64,000 nucleotides of DNA from Corallincola holothuriorum (GCF_003336225.1 NZ_QPID01000005.1:273797-337796), one strand, 5' to 3'. Numbered from the stretch's first letter, positions 46,463 through 54,427 are shown. Program-made: numbers and translations. The notes: generated by a model not told the origin, from the sequence alone.

Positions 46463-47713
46463 CTAAAGTTTGTGAAAAGTTTGAGTCTCATCGCCAAACG
46501 TAATCTCAAAGCTACTCTTATCCACAATGGCAAATGGCAAGTATTCAAACCGAGGCGACTTGAGCGGTTTCCATTGGCCCTCAGTATCTGGCGTAGATTC
46601 GACTGTTGTAATGGTAACTAAGCGGTCATCGAGCGTATAGAAATAGCCTTTAGCTTTTACTAATGCGCCATCTGGGTACGCCCAATTCATTTCGAAGGAA
46701 CCATCTTGATTGAAGCTTCCAGTGAAGTTGTTATCACCCCGGTAGCGTCCATGGAATAAGGGTTCTGATGGAGTGCGACGATAGGCGTTATATGTTGGAA
46801 ACGTCATGTAATCTTGATTACGAACTTTGAAACGGGTGCGATAAATGCCATCACTATCGGGCTCTTTAGGCATGGTCATACCCGCGTGATCTATTAGCTC
46901 GACATCAACTAAGACTTCGTTGTCAGGTGACCGAGAAGATGATGCCTGATCGGAGCTCATCTCGTTGTAGCGAAGTTTGCCTGTTGCAGTCCAGGAATGG
47001 GAGCCGTCTTCAAAGAAACAGTATTCGGTATAATCAAATGTCTTCGATACAAATAGAGCGCAGGAGCGCTCAAATAGAGAAGGCAACTCTGTGGACCATA
47101 GTCCAACCAGGTAATCCTTTGGAATGTTGTCAGCATTGACCTCTAGGATTTTAGCTGAAAGTTTTGCTGACTTTGGGTCGTCCATGTCAGCGACAGGACG
47201 GTTATCGAGAAACAACTGATGGAGGTGTTTCTGAACCTCTGCAATGCGCTCCAACGTTTTACTGTTCATCATCAACAGGTCGATGGCTGGGATGGGCTCG
47301 CCATGTATTAGGTCATGGAATTTTTGGTTTCTGAACAGGTCCTGATATTCCTGATAGTTTTCTGGTTCGCCGGAGACCATCTTGACTAGGAAATCATTCA
47401 TATTGGCTACTCTTAGCCCTTTATTCAGGTCTTCTGGCCAGAGCATTGCTGTTGCAAAATAGGCCTTTTGTTCACTAAATGCTCGTACCTCAAACAATAA
47501 AGGAGCTTCCAAGTCTTCAAACTGATACCGCTCGTAACAATACGTGTATCTACCATCTTCGGATTGAAAGCTGACGTGTTCACCCGAAACGTCCAACATA
47601 TCTGGACTTGTAACCCATTCGGGAACATCTTCTAAAATCACTTTCAGTTCGCAATCTGCAAAAACATCCGCAGAAATCAACCCGAAAAGTAAAGGTACCA
47701 AAAACAGTCTCAT
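46463..47713 (-). CDS. Exported protein of unknown function
   Basis: 416 residues with signal peptide (LFLVPLLFGLISADVFA). The C-terminal half is beta-rich with repeated acidic and aromatic turns (LFHGRYRGDNNFTGSFNQDG, LVKAKGYFYTLDDRLVTITT), suggesting a lipocalin-like or beta-sandwich domain; a Cys pair near the N-terminus may form a disulfide. I recognise no family. Convergent with the AgmX-like gene and bracketed by that gene's tail and its duplicated fragment at 47942, which points to insertion or duplication. Confidence 0.6.
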   Translation of the reverse strand: MRLFLVPLLFGLISADVFADCELKVILEDVPEWVTSPDMLDVSGEHVSFQSEDGRYTYCYERYQFEDLEAPLLFEVRAFSEQKAYFATAMLWPEDLNKGLRVANMNDFLVKMVSGEPENYQEYQDLFRNQKFHDLIHGEPIPAIDLLMMNSKTLERIAEVQKHLHQLFLDNRPVADMDDPKSAKLSAKILEVNADNIPKDYLVGLWSTELPSLFERSCALFVSKTFDYTEYCFFEDGSHSWTATGKLRYNEMSSDQASSSRSPDNEVLVDVELIDHAGMTMPKEPDSDGIYRTRFKVRNQDYMTFPTYNAYRRTPSEPLFHGRYRGDNNFTGSFNQDGSFEMNWAYPDGALVKAKGYFYTLDDRLVTITTVESTPDTEGQWKPLKSPRFEYLPFAIVDKSSFEITFGDETQTFHKL

Positions 47714-47941
47714 TAATTTCTTCCTTGATTATATTGATAAAACACTACTTCAGCTTGCCATACCGAAAGATTGATGTATCGGCAGCCGAGTATAGGCAAT
47801 TATTATGCTGATTAATTTGGGGCTTGGCGACAGGTATGTAAAATCGACTATTGACGTGCCTCCAAATCATCATAGATATTGCAACTAATTCTCCAGACTC
47901 TGCAGGCATCAAGTCCATATATACCCGCTTCATCTTAAAAA

Positions 47942-48067
47942 AGTGCCTTACGCACTGCCCCCACGCTGGAAGGCAAACTGGTGCAGCGCCTGAAGTTACT
48001 TAACTTTGGTGCAGAAGATGTAGCACAAACCAAGACCCATTGGGCGCTCGAGTTCTTGCCAAATTAA
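47942..48067 (+). pseudogene. Duplicated, internally deleted tail of the AgmX-like gene
   Basis: Matches 46176-46208 and about 46302-46393 of the intact gene with a roughly 95-bp internal deletion and about 90 percent identity over the joined parts, including the stop codon and an A-rich echo of the terminator beyond (TATTAAAAAAAGGG). No start or promoter. It bounds the 416-residue gene on its far side. Confidence 0.85.
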
Positions 48068-48215
48068 ACAGATAGGTGAGTTGGGTATTAAAAAAAGGGT
48101 CATGTGATGTCTGTCAAATCGCGAGCCGTCGCTAATTTCGGTGGACTTGTGAAAAAGAGAGTAAAAATCGAGTAATCAGTGAGTTATGATATAAAAAATA
48201 ATTAATAGAAAGTAG

Positions 48216-48222
48216 GTTAGAC
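48216..48222 (+). other. Cassette boundary core site GTTAGAC
   Basis: GTTAGAC fits the GTTRRRY crossover core and lies 61 bp before the first cassette gene. No palindromic arm is recognisable to its left, so the preceding site is degenerate or the array begins here. Confidence 0.4.
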
Positions 48223-48282
48223 GAGATCTTTCCGGTTTGGGGTGATAGGTATACATGTACCCCTTATCCTGATAGAGGGTCC

Positions 48283-48702
48283 GTGCATACCGACTTAGCG
48301 TTATATTGCCAAAGGGAATTCAGCGATTTGAACCATTACTCATTCGTTGCCATGGATTGTTTTGATGTTACCTTTCTGAACGATCTTGAGCAGCGTTTCG
48401 AACACCAGGAAACAGTTGCTCTTAATAGCTTTGACGAGTTATCGAAACTGCTCGATTTTTTCTCTGTCAGCGTTTCCGATGAGGTCATGCCAAGGGTGGA
48501 CGAAGTAAATTGCAGTTGGCTATTGGTTGGTATGCCACAGCCAAAGGACATCGCAGACTTCGATGCCTTCTATGAGCAATGGCTAGCGCAAACTGGTAGA
48601 GACAACAATATGGATGAGTATGGGCAATTAATGTGTCTCAACGGCCTTTTTGAAAAATTCGCACGGTCCAGCATTATGGTGGTGCTGAGTGAGGCAATAT
48701 AA
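48283..48702 (+). CDS. Cassette-borne hypothetical protein 1
   Basis: 139 residues, GTG start with AGAGGG upstream. Soluble, acidic, mostly helical (NDLEQRFEHQETVALNSFDELSKLLDFF). No family recognised. The stop codon lies within the left arm of the attC-like site at 48697, as is usual in integron cassettes. Confidence 0.6.
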   Translation: MHTDLALYCQREFSDLNHYSFVAMDCFDVTFLNDLEQRFEHQETVALNSFDELSKLLDFFSVSVSDEVMPRVDEVNCSWLLVGMPQPKDIADFDAFYEQWLAQTGRDNNMDEYGQLMCLNGLFEKFARSSIMVVLSEAI

Positions 48703-48787
48703 CAAGTCAAGCAATTGCGCTCCGGTCGTTGAAAAGCACGGCCTCCGCGGGACTGGCTTCGCCAGCCCATTCTTGAAGCGTTAGCAC
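48697..48787. repeat. attC-like site 1
   Basis: Left core TATAACAAGTCAAGC and right core GCTTGAAGCGTTAG... in inverted order (right arm read in reverse: TAACGCTTCAAGAATGGG). The arms pair with extrahelical bases as in attC sites, with GGGACTGGCTTCGCCAGCCC as a terminal hairpin. About 90 bp. Confidence 0.75.
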
Positions 48788-48853
48788 TCTAGAATAATCA
48801 GACAGAGTCGTACTTTGAATTTATATTAAGATAATCTAAAAAGGAAATTTAAA

Positions 48854-49474
48854 ATGTTAAACAAACCATATGTTCTTTTATTTGTAGCGATGTTCTCGGC
48901 ACAAACACAAGCAGGTGTTTTAAGCTTTGAAGACGTAACTGCTGGAAACTCTTCGTTTCTACCAATAAATTACGCAGGATTCAATTGGGGAGAGCAAGCC
49001 TTTGGAGTAATTATTGATCAACATCCTAGCTATAGTTTCCAAGGTACTTTTGGAAATTCGTATGGCTCTCCTTCTGGTGATTATGCATTATACAATTCTA
49101 ATGGTGTTAACCAGGGGGTGAGATTAAATTCCATCATTGATTTCAACGGAGCGTACTTTAGTTCTTGGGCAAATAATAACGACTTTGGTGATTATGGTGC
49201 CACATCAATAACTATAAATGGATACAACTCAGGTATATTGATTGATTCAAAAACAATGGATTTGTCAGCTAATCAATATGATTGGTTTGATGTAGGCTTT
49301 TCAGGAGTTGACGAACTAGAGTTTGTCACTAGTGGTGTTGAAAAGTGGTGGGTAATGGATGACTTTACTTACAGCACTTCTCAAGTCGCTGAAGTGCCTG
49401 AACCTGCTAGCTTAGGAGTTTTTTTAGCAGGAGTATTTGGATTGCTCTTAACAAGAAAAAAGCCCAAGTGCTAA
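48854..49474 (+). CDS. Cassette-borne PEP-CTERM exported protein
   Basis: 206 residues, ATG with AAGGAAA upstream. Signal peptide (MLNKPYVLLFVAMFSAQTQA), a DUF-like beta-rich body (SFEDVTAGNSSFLPINYAGF) and a C-terminal sorting tail VPEPASLGVFLAGVFG followed by LLLTRKKPKC: PEP motif, hydrophobic helix and basic end. Proteins with this tail are processed by an exosortase, which is not in this window. It sits between two attC-like sites, so it is an integron cassette gene. AT-rich compared with the core genes. Confidence 0.85.
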   Translation: MLNKPYVLLFVAMFSAQTQAGVLSFEDVTAGNSSFLPINYAGFNWGEQAFGVIIDQHPSYSFQGTFGNSYGSPSGDYALYNSNGVNQGVRLNSIIDFNGAYFSSWANNNDFGDYGATSITINGYNSGILIDSKTMDLSANQYDWFDVGFSGVDELEFVTSGVEKWWVMDDFTYSTSQVAEVPEPASLGVFLAGVFGLLLTRKKPKC

Positions 49475-49567
49475 CAAGCACTTCAAACGGAACAAAAACA
49501 GTTGGTTAGATTCCGCTTCGCTACACATTATAACCAACTGTTTTTGTCCGCTTAAGTGGGCGCTGGA
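49470..49567. repeat. attC-like site 2
   Basis: Left arm GCTAACAAGCACTTCAAACG, right arm CTTAAGTGGGCGCTGGA. Central arms CGGAACAAAAACAGTTGGTTA (49488-49508) and TAACCAACTGTTTTTGTCCG (49531-49550) pair with a single extrahelical base, the hallmark of attC. The right core is GCT instead of GTT, which should impair recombination. Confidence 0.85.
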
Positions 49568-50055
49568 GGATCCCCTCATAAATCCCCCAGTCCAGCGGTG
49601 TGAACCAGCCTTAAAAATTCATTCATAGCCCAGCGTATTCGCTGCTCTGAGATAATAAAGTCCGGTCGCCTCCGAACTTCTTTGCCTAAACGAACAACCG
49701 ATAATACAGCTCGTTTTCTGATGGTATCCGCCTGAACGTGGCGTTGCCATCCAATCTGTTGCGGCACCAAGCCTAACCACCAAAGCATGATTTCTGCGAG
49801 CATCGCTATCAGTAACTGCACGTCATAACGGCGCGGACAACGCGAGCTATTTAGTCGTAATTATCAGTGAACTCAGGCGTTTTTTGTGAATTTGCGGACA
49901 CTGTTGTGCAAGCATTTGGTGTAGGATTTGAACTTCGCGCATCCCGACTGCCTCCGTGCAGGGTGAGATAGGATTTGTTTTTGGCGAAATTAATTAGATC
50001 AAACCACGGGGTGCGCGTCTACTTTTATGAATTTCCTAGGGATTATGAGGGGATT
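49568..50055. mobile_element. Internally deleted IS4-type element
   Basis: Ends are inverted: GATCCCCTCATAAATCCC at 49569-49586 and GGGATTATGAGGGGATTC at 50039-50056. Flanks CGCTGGA (49561-49567) and CGCTAGA (50056-50062) look like a 7-bp target duplication with one change. The element is only about 490 bp and keeps only the 3' part of a transposase, so it is non-autonomous. Confidence 0.65.
49573..49866 (-). pseudogene. 3' remnant of an IS4-family transposase
   Basis: The minus-strand frame reads RCPRRYDVQLLIAMLAEIML, then QADTIRKRAVLSVVRLGKEV and ends WAMNEFLRLVHTAGLGDL. This matches the C-terminal style of IS4-type DDE transposases (YSRSRDPERL..LANTVRKRRVLS..LG). The catalytic part is missing. 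The longest methionine-started frame is 49576-49821. Confidence 0.6.
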
Positions 50056-50091
50056 CGCTAGATTGCGTCGTTAGCTGTACTTGGAGTTCAG

Positions 50092-50421
50092 ATGAAAATA
50101 TGGATATTGATTTTTCTTTTAAGCTTTTCATTTTCTGTGCATTGTAATAATGATATTGATTCTCAGGAAAATATAAACTCTGTAATACAGGTTATGGAGT
50201 GCTTGCGGAATATTCCCGATAAAGAAATTAAAAACCCTGATCACCTTGTCTCTAAAGAATTATCATTAATGACTAGTGTAATTGAAAATATAACTCTCGA
50301 ACTTGGCACAAATACAAACGAACAGAAGGAGTTTAGAGAGCTATACAAAGTGGCGTACAAACATTGTCCAAAAATCATTGATACCTTAAAAGCTGGGTAT
50401 GAAAGTACAGCTAACAAATAA
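50092..50421 (+). CDS. Cassette-borne small exported protein
   Basis: 109 residues with a clear signal peptide (IWILIFLLSFSFSVHC), then a helical acidic body with two further cysteines. It starts 22 bp after GTTAGCT, which is a good cassette start. AT-rich. No family recognised; the Cys after the signal is not in a clean lipobox. Confidence 0.65.
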   Translation: MKIWILIFLLSFSFSVHCNNDIDSQENINSVIQVMECLRNIPDKEIKNPDHLVSKELSLMTSVIENITLELGTNTNEQKEFRELYKVAYKHCPKIIDTLKAGYESTANK

Positions 50422-50522
50422 ATCATGGTGCTGCTGCGTAGCCGGATCCTATACTCCAGCGCTTAGCGCTTACATTCCGGCCCCATATTTGGCCGTTGCA
50501 TCCGAGTAATAAGCATTAGACA
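50409..50522. repeat. attC-like site 3
   Basis: Starts GCTAACAAATAAATCATGG and ends TCCGAGTAATAAGCATTAGAC; the reverse of the right end, GTCTAATGCTTATTACTCGG, aligns with the left arm. Core GTT has become ATT. An inner GCCGGA/TCCGGC pair supports a folded structure. Confidence 0.65.
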
Positions 50523-50538
50523 ACATGGAAGTACATCA

Positions 50539-50970
50539 ATGTCATCAACATTCGATTTTTATCAAAGCGAAGAATTCAGAAATGAACTTAGGGTGTGCCG
50601 ACTCTTCAGGTTGAAATACCCTAGAGGTGGTCACTACAACGATGGCTTTGAGCTTTTGGGTGAAATCAAATTTGCTAATGGAGAGGAGCTATTAAAGGCC
50701 TTAGATGTTATTGGTGTTAGCTATAAAATCCATAGCGAAAAACCACAGGTATGGTGTCCTCCACCGTTAGCTGTTGGCTCAGAAACATGCTGGATTGAGT
50801 ATGAAAACATCGTCACATGTTTCGGGTATAAAACATACGTAAAAATTGGCACGTGTGAGCCTTCACTTGAATTCAATTTCAACTCAGTTAGCTGGTATGA
50901 AGTCACGTTAGAAGACGTAAAACGAGCAGCTTCTTTCGAAAAGGTTCTAATCTCATACAATTTGTTGTGA
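50539..50970 (+). CDS. Cassette-borne hypothetical protein 2
   Basis: 143 residues, ATG with GGAAG upstream. Soluble, mixed alpha/beta, with five cysteines (VWCPPPLAVGSETCWIEYEN). No family recognised. Lies between attC-like sites 3 and 4. Confidence 0.6.
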   Translation: MSSTFDFYQSEEFRNELRVCRLFRLKYPRGGHYNDGFELLGEIKFANGEELLKALDVIGVSYKIHSEKPQVWCPPPLAVGSETCWIEYENIVTCFGYKTYVKIGTCEPSLEFNFNSVSWYEVTLEDVKRAASFEKVLISYNLL

Positions 50971-50978
50971 AAAAGGTG

Positions 50979-51014
50979 CCTAACAAACAAAAGCAGAGCG
51001 CCCCAGCGTTATAA
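50979..51014. repeat. Short attC-like site 4
   Basis: CCTAACAAACAAAAGCAGAGCG joined directly to CCCCAGCGTTATAA. Both cores are present but the central arms are missing, so it is a truncated attC. Confidence 0.55.
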
Positions 51015-51029
51015 TTCACAGAGGATCTC

Positions 51030-51320
51030 ATGTTAGGAAAGCATCAAAAGCATTACGAAAATTTTTATCACTCCACTCACGAAAATGCGCATCTGGATTC
51101 CAAAACAGAGCTTTTAGTGGGGCTTGCTGCCGCCATGGCGATGAATTGCTTGCCGTGTACAAATTATTACTTAAAGCAGGCAAAGCAAGCGGGCATAACA
51201 AAAGGTGAAGTTTCCGATGTTACGGCGAAGGTTATGGCTGTTGCAGCAGGGCAAAAGAAACTTCAAATGCAGGAGGTTCTCGCCAAGTACGAAATCGACC
51301 TGGACTCCTTTGAAAAGTGA
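51030..51320 (+). CDS. Cassette-borne carboxymuconolactone-decarboxylase/AhpD-like protein
   Basis: 96 residues, ATG with GAGGATCTC upstream. The helical CMD fold with CxxC at C40-C43 (NCLPCTNYYLKQAKQAG) and EVSDVTAKVMAVAAG is typical. Members use the cysteine pair in antioxidant or decarboxylase chemistry; this short one is probably a thiol-peroxidase-type protein. Followed by a half attC-like site at 51322, so a cassette gene. Confidence 0.8.
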   Translation: MLGKHQKHYENFYHSTHENAHLDSKTELLVGLAAAMAMNCLPCTNYYLKQAKQAGITKGEVSDVTAKVMAVAAGQKKLQMQEVLAKYEIDLDSFEK

Positions 51321-51321
51321 G

Positions 51322-51424
51322 GTCTAACAAAGCTTTCTGATTCTGTAGTTGAGCTGATTCAGTAGACCCTAAAGTCAAAAACGGTGGCAACGCCGGAAGG
51401 AGTGAGTGCCCAGAGCGTTGTGGA
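51322..51424. repeat. Possible attC-like site 5
   Basis: GTCTAACAAAGC at the left and AGAGCGTTGTGG at the right could be cores, but the arms pair poorly. Probably a decayed last site of the cluster. Confidence 0.35.
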
Positions 51425-51559
51425 AATTGTCACTAAAGTTTACATATTTGTTAAAAAAAATGAGGGCTTTTAAAAAATATCGATAAATAACAATAGGTTA
51501 ACAGTCTGGCGCATTTCCTGCTTATTTCAGTAAACTCTTATTGTAGTAGGGCAGTAATA

Positions 51560-52051
51560 ATGAAAAAGCAGTTTTTTAAAATCATCATGGGGTTGTCTCT
51601 TCTGGTCAGTGCCAGTGCAGCGCAAGCCGCTTTAATTGAATATGTAGGCTCATGGCAGGTTGGTGATGGTCCAAATTGGACAACCAACCCCCTTGCATAT
51701 TCAGGTGTTGGTGCAGCTGAGGAGCTGTTTGGTGCTGGCACTTATATGATCTCGACAATTGACGATCAGGTCGCGAACATCAATAACATGGCTCACTACG
51801 CGATTATTGGTATCGGCTTCGAGGTTTTTGCTGAAGACTACTTCCGTGGTGTAGAAGGTATTACTCGCTATCAGGACGTTTACATTTTCGATCGTGACCT
51901 CGATACCGTCTCTGCTTATGTTCGTGACTTCGGTGTTGGTGGTACTAACTATGCATTCCGGATCAGTGACGTTCCTGCGCCAGCGCCACTGGCGATGCTT
52001 GGCTTAGGTCTGGCTGGCTTGGCCTTTTTTAGAAAGAAGAAAGCTGCTTAG
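51560..52051 (+). CDS. PEP-CTERM-type (VPAPAPL variant) exported protein
   Basis: 163 residues. Signal peptide (LLVSASAAQA), beta-rich body, and a C-terminal sorting signal VPAPAPLAMLGLGLAGL followed by AFFRKKKAA. Unlike the cassette PEP-CTERM gene it has its own leader (AGGGC before the ATG) and its own terminator. Two proteins with this rare tail within 3 kb suggest an exosortase pathway elsewhere in the genome. Confidence 0.85.
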   Translation: MKKQFFKIIMGLSLLVSASAAQAALIEYVGSWQVGDGPNWTTNPLAYSGVGAAEELFGAGTYMISTIDDQVANINNMAHYAIIGIGFEVFAEDYFRGVEGITRYQDVYIFDRDLDTVSAYVRDFGVGGTNYAFRISDVPAPAPLAMLGLGLAGLAFFRKKKAA

Positions 52052-52075
52052 TGTTTTAAAGAACATTTAGCGATG

Positions 52076-52102
52076 AGCCTCGTCTTTTGACGGGGCTTTT
52101 TT
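52076..52102 (+). terminator. Terminator of the second PEP-CTERM gene
   Basis: AGCCTCGTC-TTTT-GACGGGGCT followed by TTTTTG, 24 bp after the stop, with one T-G pair. Confidence 0.85.
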
Positions 52103-52120
52103 GTATCTTGAATACCGATC

Positions 52121-52280
52121 GGCTTGGCTTCGGCCTGGTGTTGACAGCGTTCCTGTCGAAAAGGGCACAGCCTCATGATTAACATTGACCAAGCTGTAGC
52201 CTTGCACATTTCCCCCGTATGCAGCCTTTGCAACTCTCAAAATAAGATATGTTTTTCTGTAGCTTAGCTTCTGTGTTTTT
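52121..52280 (+). pseudogene. Duplicated tail of the small membrane-protein gene
   Basis: About 160 bp resembling 53684-53840. The first 75 bases are nearly identical (GGCTTGGCTTCGGCCTGGTG onward, through CACAGCCTCATGATT), covering the last 20 codons, stop and beyond; the rest is more diverged. No start codon, so a non-coding remnant. Confidence 0.8.
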
Positions 52281-52360
52281 GAACCATGCTTTTTTGAAGG
52301 CAAAGAAGCTTCAATAACTCGCCCTCGTTTAGAGCTGATTTAGTTAACAGAGAGGCCCAA

Positions 52361-52540
52361 CTACCACTGTATTTTCCATTCTTGATCTATCACGCCTTTA
52401 ACGCGGTAAATGCTGCGTCATCGGTTGCTGATATTGACGGCTATCGGAACGTTTTCTACGCTTTCAGAGTTAGAGTTAAGCCATGAGTAAGCTTCGGTTT
52501 GAGCCGCAGATGCATCTATCTTAGATGATGATAATTGTAG
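52361..52540 (-). pseudogene. Possible degenerate coding remnant
   Basis: One minus-strand frame reads DASAAQTEAYSWLNSNSESV, ENVPIAVNISNR, an in-frame TGA at 52418-52420, then RSIYRVKGVIDQEWKIQW and a stop at 52361. The protein-like composition suggests a broken gene, but I cannot name it. The rest of the 52281-52668 gap shows no gene. Confidence 0.3.
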
Positions 52541-52668
52541 TTTTTTTAAGGGGCATTACTCGCGGGATCCCGACCTGATGTGATTGGATATGGGACGCTT
52601 AACACGAGCCAAACGCTGTTGAAAAAACGTTGTGCGTTGACCATCGCAATGGAAGGGGACACACCACA

Positions 52669-53244
52669 ATGGATTCGAATATCGCTTCATCTCTTATCTC
52701 GGGTTTCTTCTCGGTCGTTTGTGCTTTTGGAGCTGTCTATCTCAAAGAGCACTTGGATGCCAAAAAGGCACGGTCGGTGGATGCAAAGCCGCATTCAGTA
52801 CCAATTGTTGTGCCGGTAAAGCCGGTTGAAGAGTTGCAAGCAAAGTCGCCAGTCGCAGAGAGAGGAAAGCGCTACTCCTTCGTCAGACCATTGCTTATTG
52901 TTATCGGTAGTTTTGTCTTCGGTTTAATAACACGTGCTTTACGTCCGTTTTTTAGCGGTAGTATTAATTGGGAATCTTTAATTGCGCTCGTTGTTCTTGT
53001 ACTGCTTGCGTTAGCTTTTGCGTTAAATCATCGACGTAACGGATATCAACTTGGGTTCCAATTGGAGAATTTTGCTCTGTGGACCGGTTGGAGTTCCGGC
53101 TGGAGTTTGATCCACGGAAATATATGGGGTGACTTAGTGGGTGTGGTGACCCTATGGTGGTTTGCTTGCGCAGTTATTGGTGGCCTCTTGGTTGCTATTC
53201 GTAGAAAAATCAGCGCACAGCAACCTACGGAAGTGGACAACTAA
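52669..53244 (+). CDS. Small membrane protein of unknown function
   Basis: 191 residues from the ATG at 52669 with GGAAGGGG about 10 nt upstream; an in-frame start at 52630 adds 13 residues. Transmembrane helices are at about 5-24, about 75-98, about 107-125, and about 155-178 (VGVVTLWWFACAVIGGLLVA), with a charged loop between the first two. No family recognised; it may be accessory DNA. Confidence 0.6.
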   Translation: MDSNIASSLISGFFSVVCAFGAVYLKEHLDAKKARSVDAKPHSVPIVVPVKPVEELQAKSPVAERGKRYSFVRPLLIVIGSFVFGLITRALRPFFSGSINWESLIALVVLVLLALAFALNHRRNGYQLGFQLENFALWTGWSSGWSLIHGNIWGDLVGVVTLWWFACAVIGGLLVAIRRKISAQQPTEVDN

Positions 53245-53562
53245 CCACTATCAATTTGGTGTCGCACCTGAACTCCAAGAGCGTAAAGTTGTTCACAGAG
53301 GAGTGAGACGCTTTGGGTTGGCAAAACGGCTGACCTGATTTCATTTGGTATAGCTCCTGCCTGAAGCTTGTTTTCCTAGTTGATTGTTGAACTGTTATAC
53401 GATGGCTGTCCTTAAAGTTACTTTTTTATGTCTAAAGCCCTTTGCTGATCCTGCTCTGCTGGGCCGTTTATGCCGTTAATCTTTCGCGCTGAACGCCGTT
53501 ATGCGTTAAGCCGTCTAAGCTTGAATTGTCGATGGCTTTAATCCGGTGGCGGGAGGTGAGTG
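53245..53562. other. Non-coding gap
   Basis: No open frame that I can support. GGGAGG at 53551-53556 is the ribosome-binding site of the next gene. A GCGTTATGCGTTAAGC stretch near 53505 is reminiscent of a cassette core but has no paired arm. Confidence 0.5.
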
Positions 53563-53745
53563 ATGACTCACGATAAAGACAAAAGTAGTTGGGCGATAGG
53601 CGGCGGCGTGTTGATCGGCACTGGCGTGGGTTTCTTTTATATTCAGACTTCTGTTTTGGCGTTTGTAGGCTCTATCATAGTGGGGCTTGGCTTCGGCCTG
53701 GTGTTGACTGCGTTCCTGTCGAAAAGGGCACAGCCTCATGATTGA
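53563..53745 (+). CDS. Very small two-helix membrane protein
   Basis: 60 residues from the ATG at 53563, six bases after GGGAGG. Two hydrophobic helices (WAIGGGVLIGTGVGFFYI and VGSIIVGLGFGLVLTAFL) and a basic end. The function is unknown. A copy of its 3' end lies at 52121-52280. Confidence 0.65.
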   Translation: MTHDKDKSSWAIGGGVLIGTGVGFFYIQTSVLAFVGSIIVGLGFGLVLTAFLSKRAQPHD

Positions 53746-53885
53746 CATTGACCAAGCTGTTAAGTTGCCTTTTCCCCGAGCGCATCTATAACGACGATTC
53801 AAAATAAGATTTATTTTTCTGCACCTTAGCTTCTATTTCTAAAAAACGGCTATGGTTAATAAGAGTTAATTTTGGGAGATTGTTG

Positions 53886-54254
53886 ATGATGAAATGCCGC
53901 CTAGTATTGTTGATGTTTTGTTTGTCTGCGGGTTGTTTTAGCCCAGCTAACGCCGAGGACAGTTTTGACACCAAAACTATCGGTGATCTGCTTACCCTGT
54001 GTGATATGTCGATTGATGACCCTTGGTATGGCGTGTCGCAGGCATATTGTCTGGGTTATATCAGCTCGGCCCAAGATGCACAGGTTATCGGTAAGAAAGG
54101 TGATCCTGCTTCCTGCCCTGATGCCACTGTGACGCGTCAGCAGATATTAGATAATTTTCTGGTTTGGGCAAATCAACACCCAGAGCAGATGGAGAACCCA
54201 GTGCCGGTGAGCGGCCTGACATTGTCCGCCAGTAAAAAGTGGCCTTGCCAGTAA
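53886..54254 (+). CDS. Rap1a/Tai-like secreted protein
   Basis: 122 residues from the ATG at 53886, with GGGAG seven bases upstream. Signal peptide (VLLMFCLSAGCFSPANA), then LLTLCDMSIDDPWYGVSQAYCLGYISSAQ, several cysteines, and QILDNFLVWANQHPEQM ending KKWPCQ. The pattern fits the Rap1a/Tai family, which includes periplasmic immunity proteins against type VI effectors. No effector gene is nearby, so this is an orphan. Confidence 0.75.
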   Translation: MMKCRLVLLMFCLSAGCFSPANAEDSFDTKTIGDLLTLCDMSIDDPWYGVSQAYCLGYISSAQDAQVIGKKGDPASCPDATVTRQQILDNFLVWANQHPEQMENPVPVSGLTLSASKKWPCQ

Positions 54255-54313
54255 TCGCTAAACATTTAACCCTTGCTATTGTTTAGACCGTCAGTAAGAG
54301 TTTCTCTATGCCA

Positions 54314-54350
54314 AAACCAACGGGCAGGATGATAAGCTGCCCGTTGGTTT
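54314..54350. terminator. Bidirectional terminator
   Basis: AAACCAACGGGCAG / CTGCCCGTTGGTTT, a perfect 14-bp stem with a nine-base loop, between convergent Rap1a-like and AbgT genes. Confidence 0.85.
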
Positions 54351-54427
54351 GCCCATTTCGTTAAAAACGTCCCCGAATTCACCCTCGGCTTTATCTCTTC
54401 AGCTTTCAGATTTGTGTCTTTGGACGC

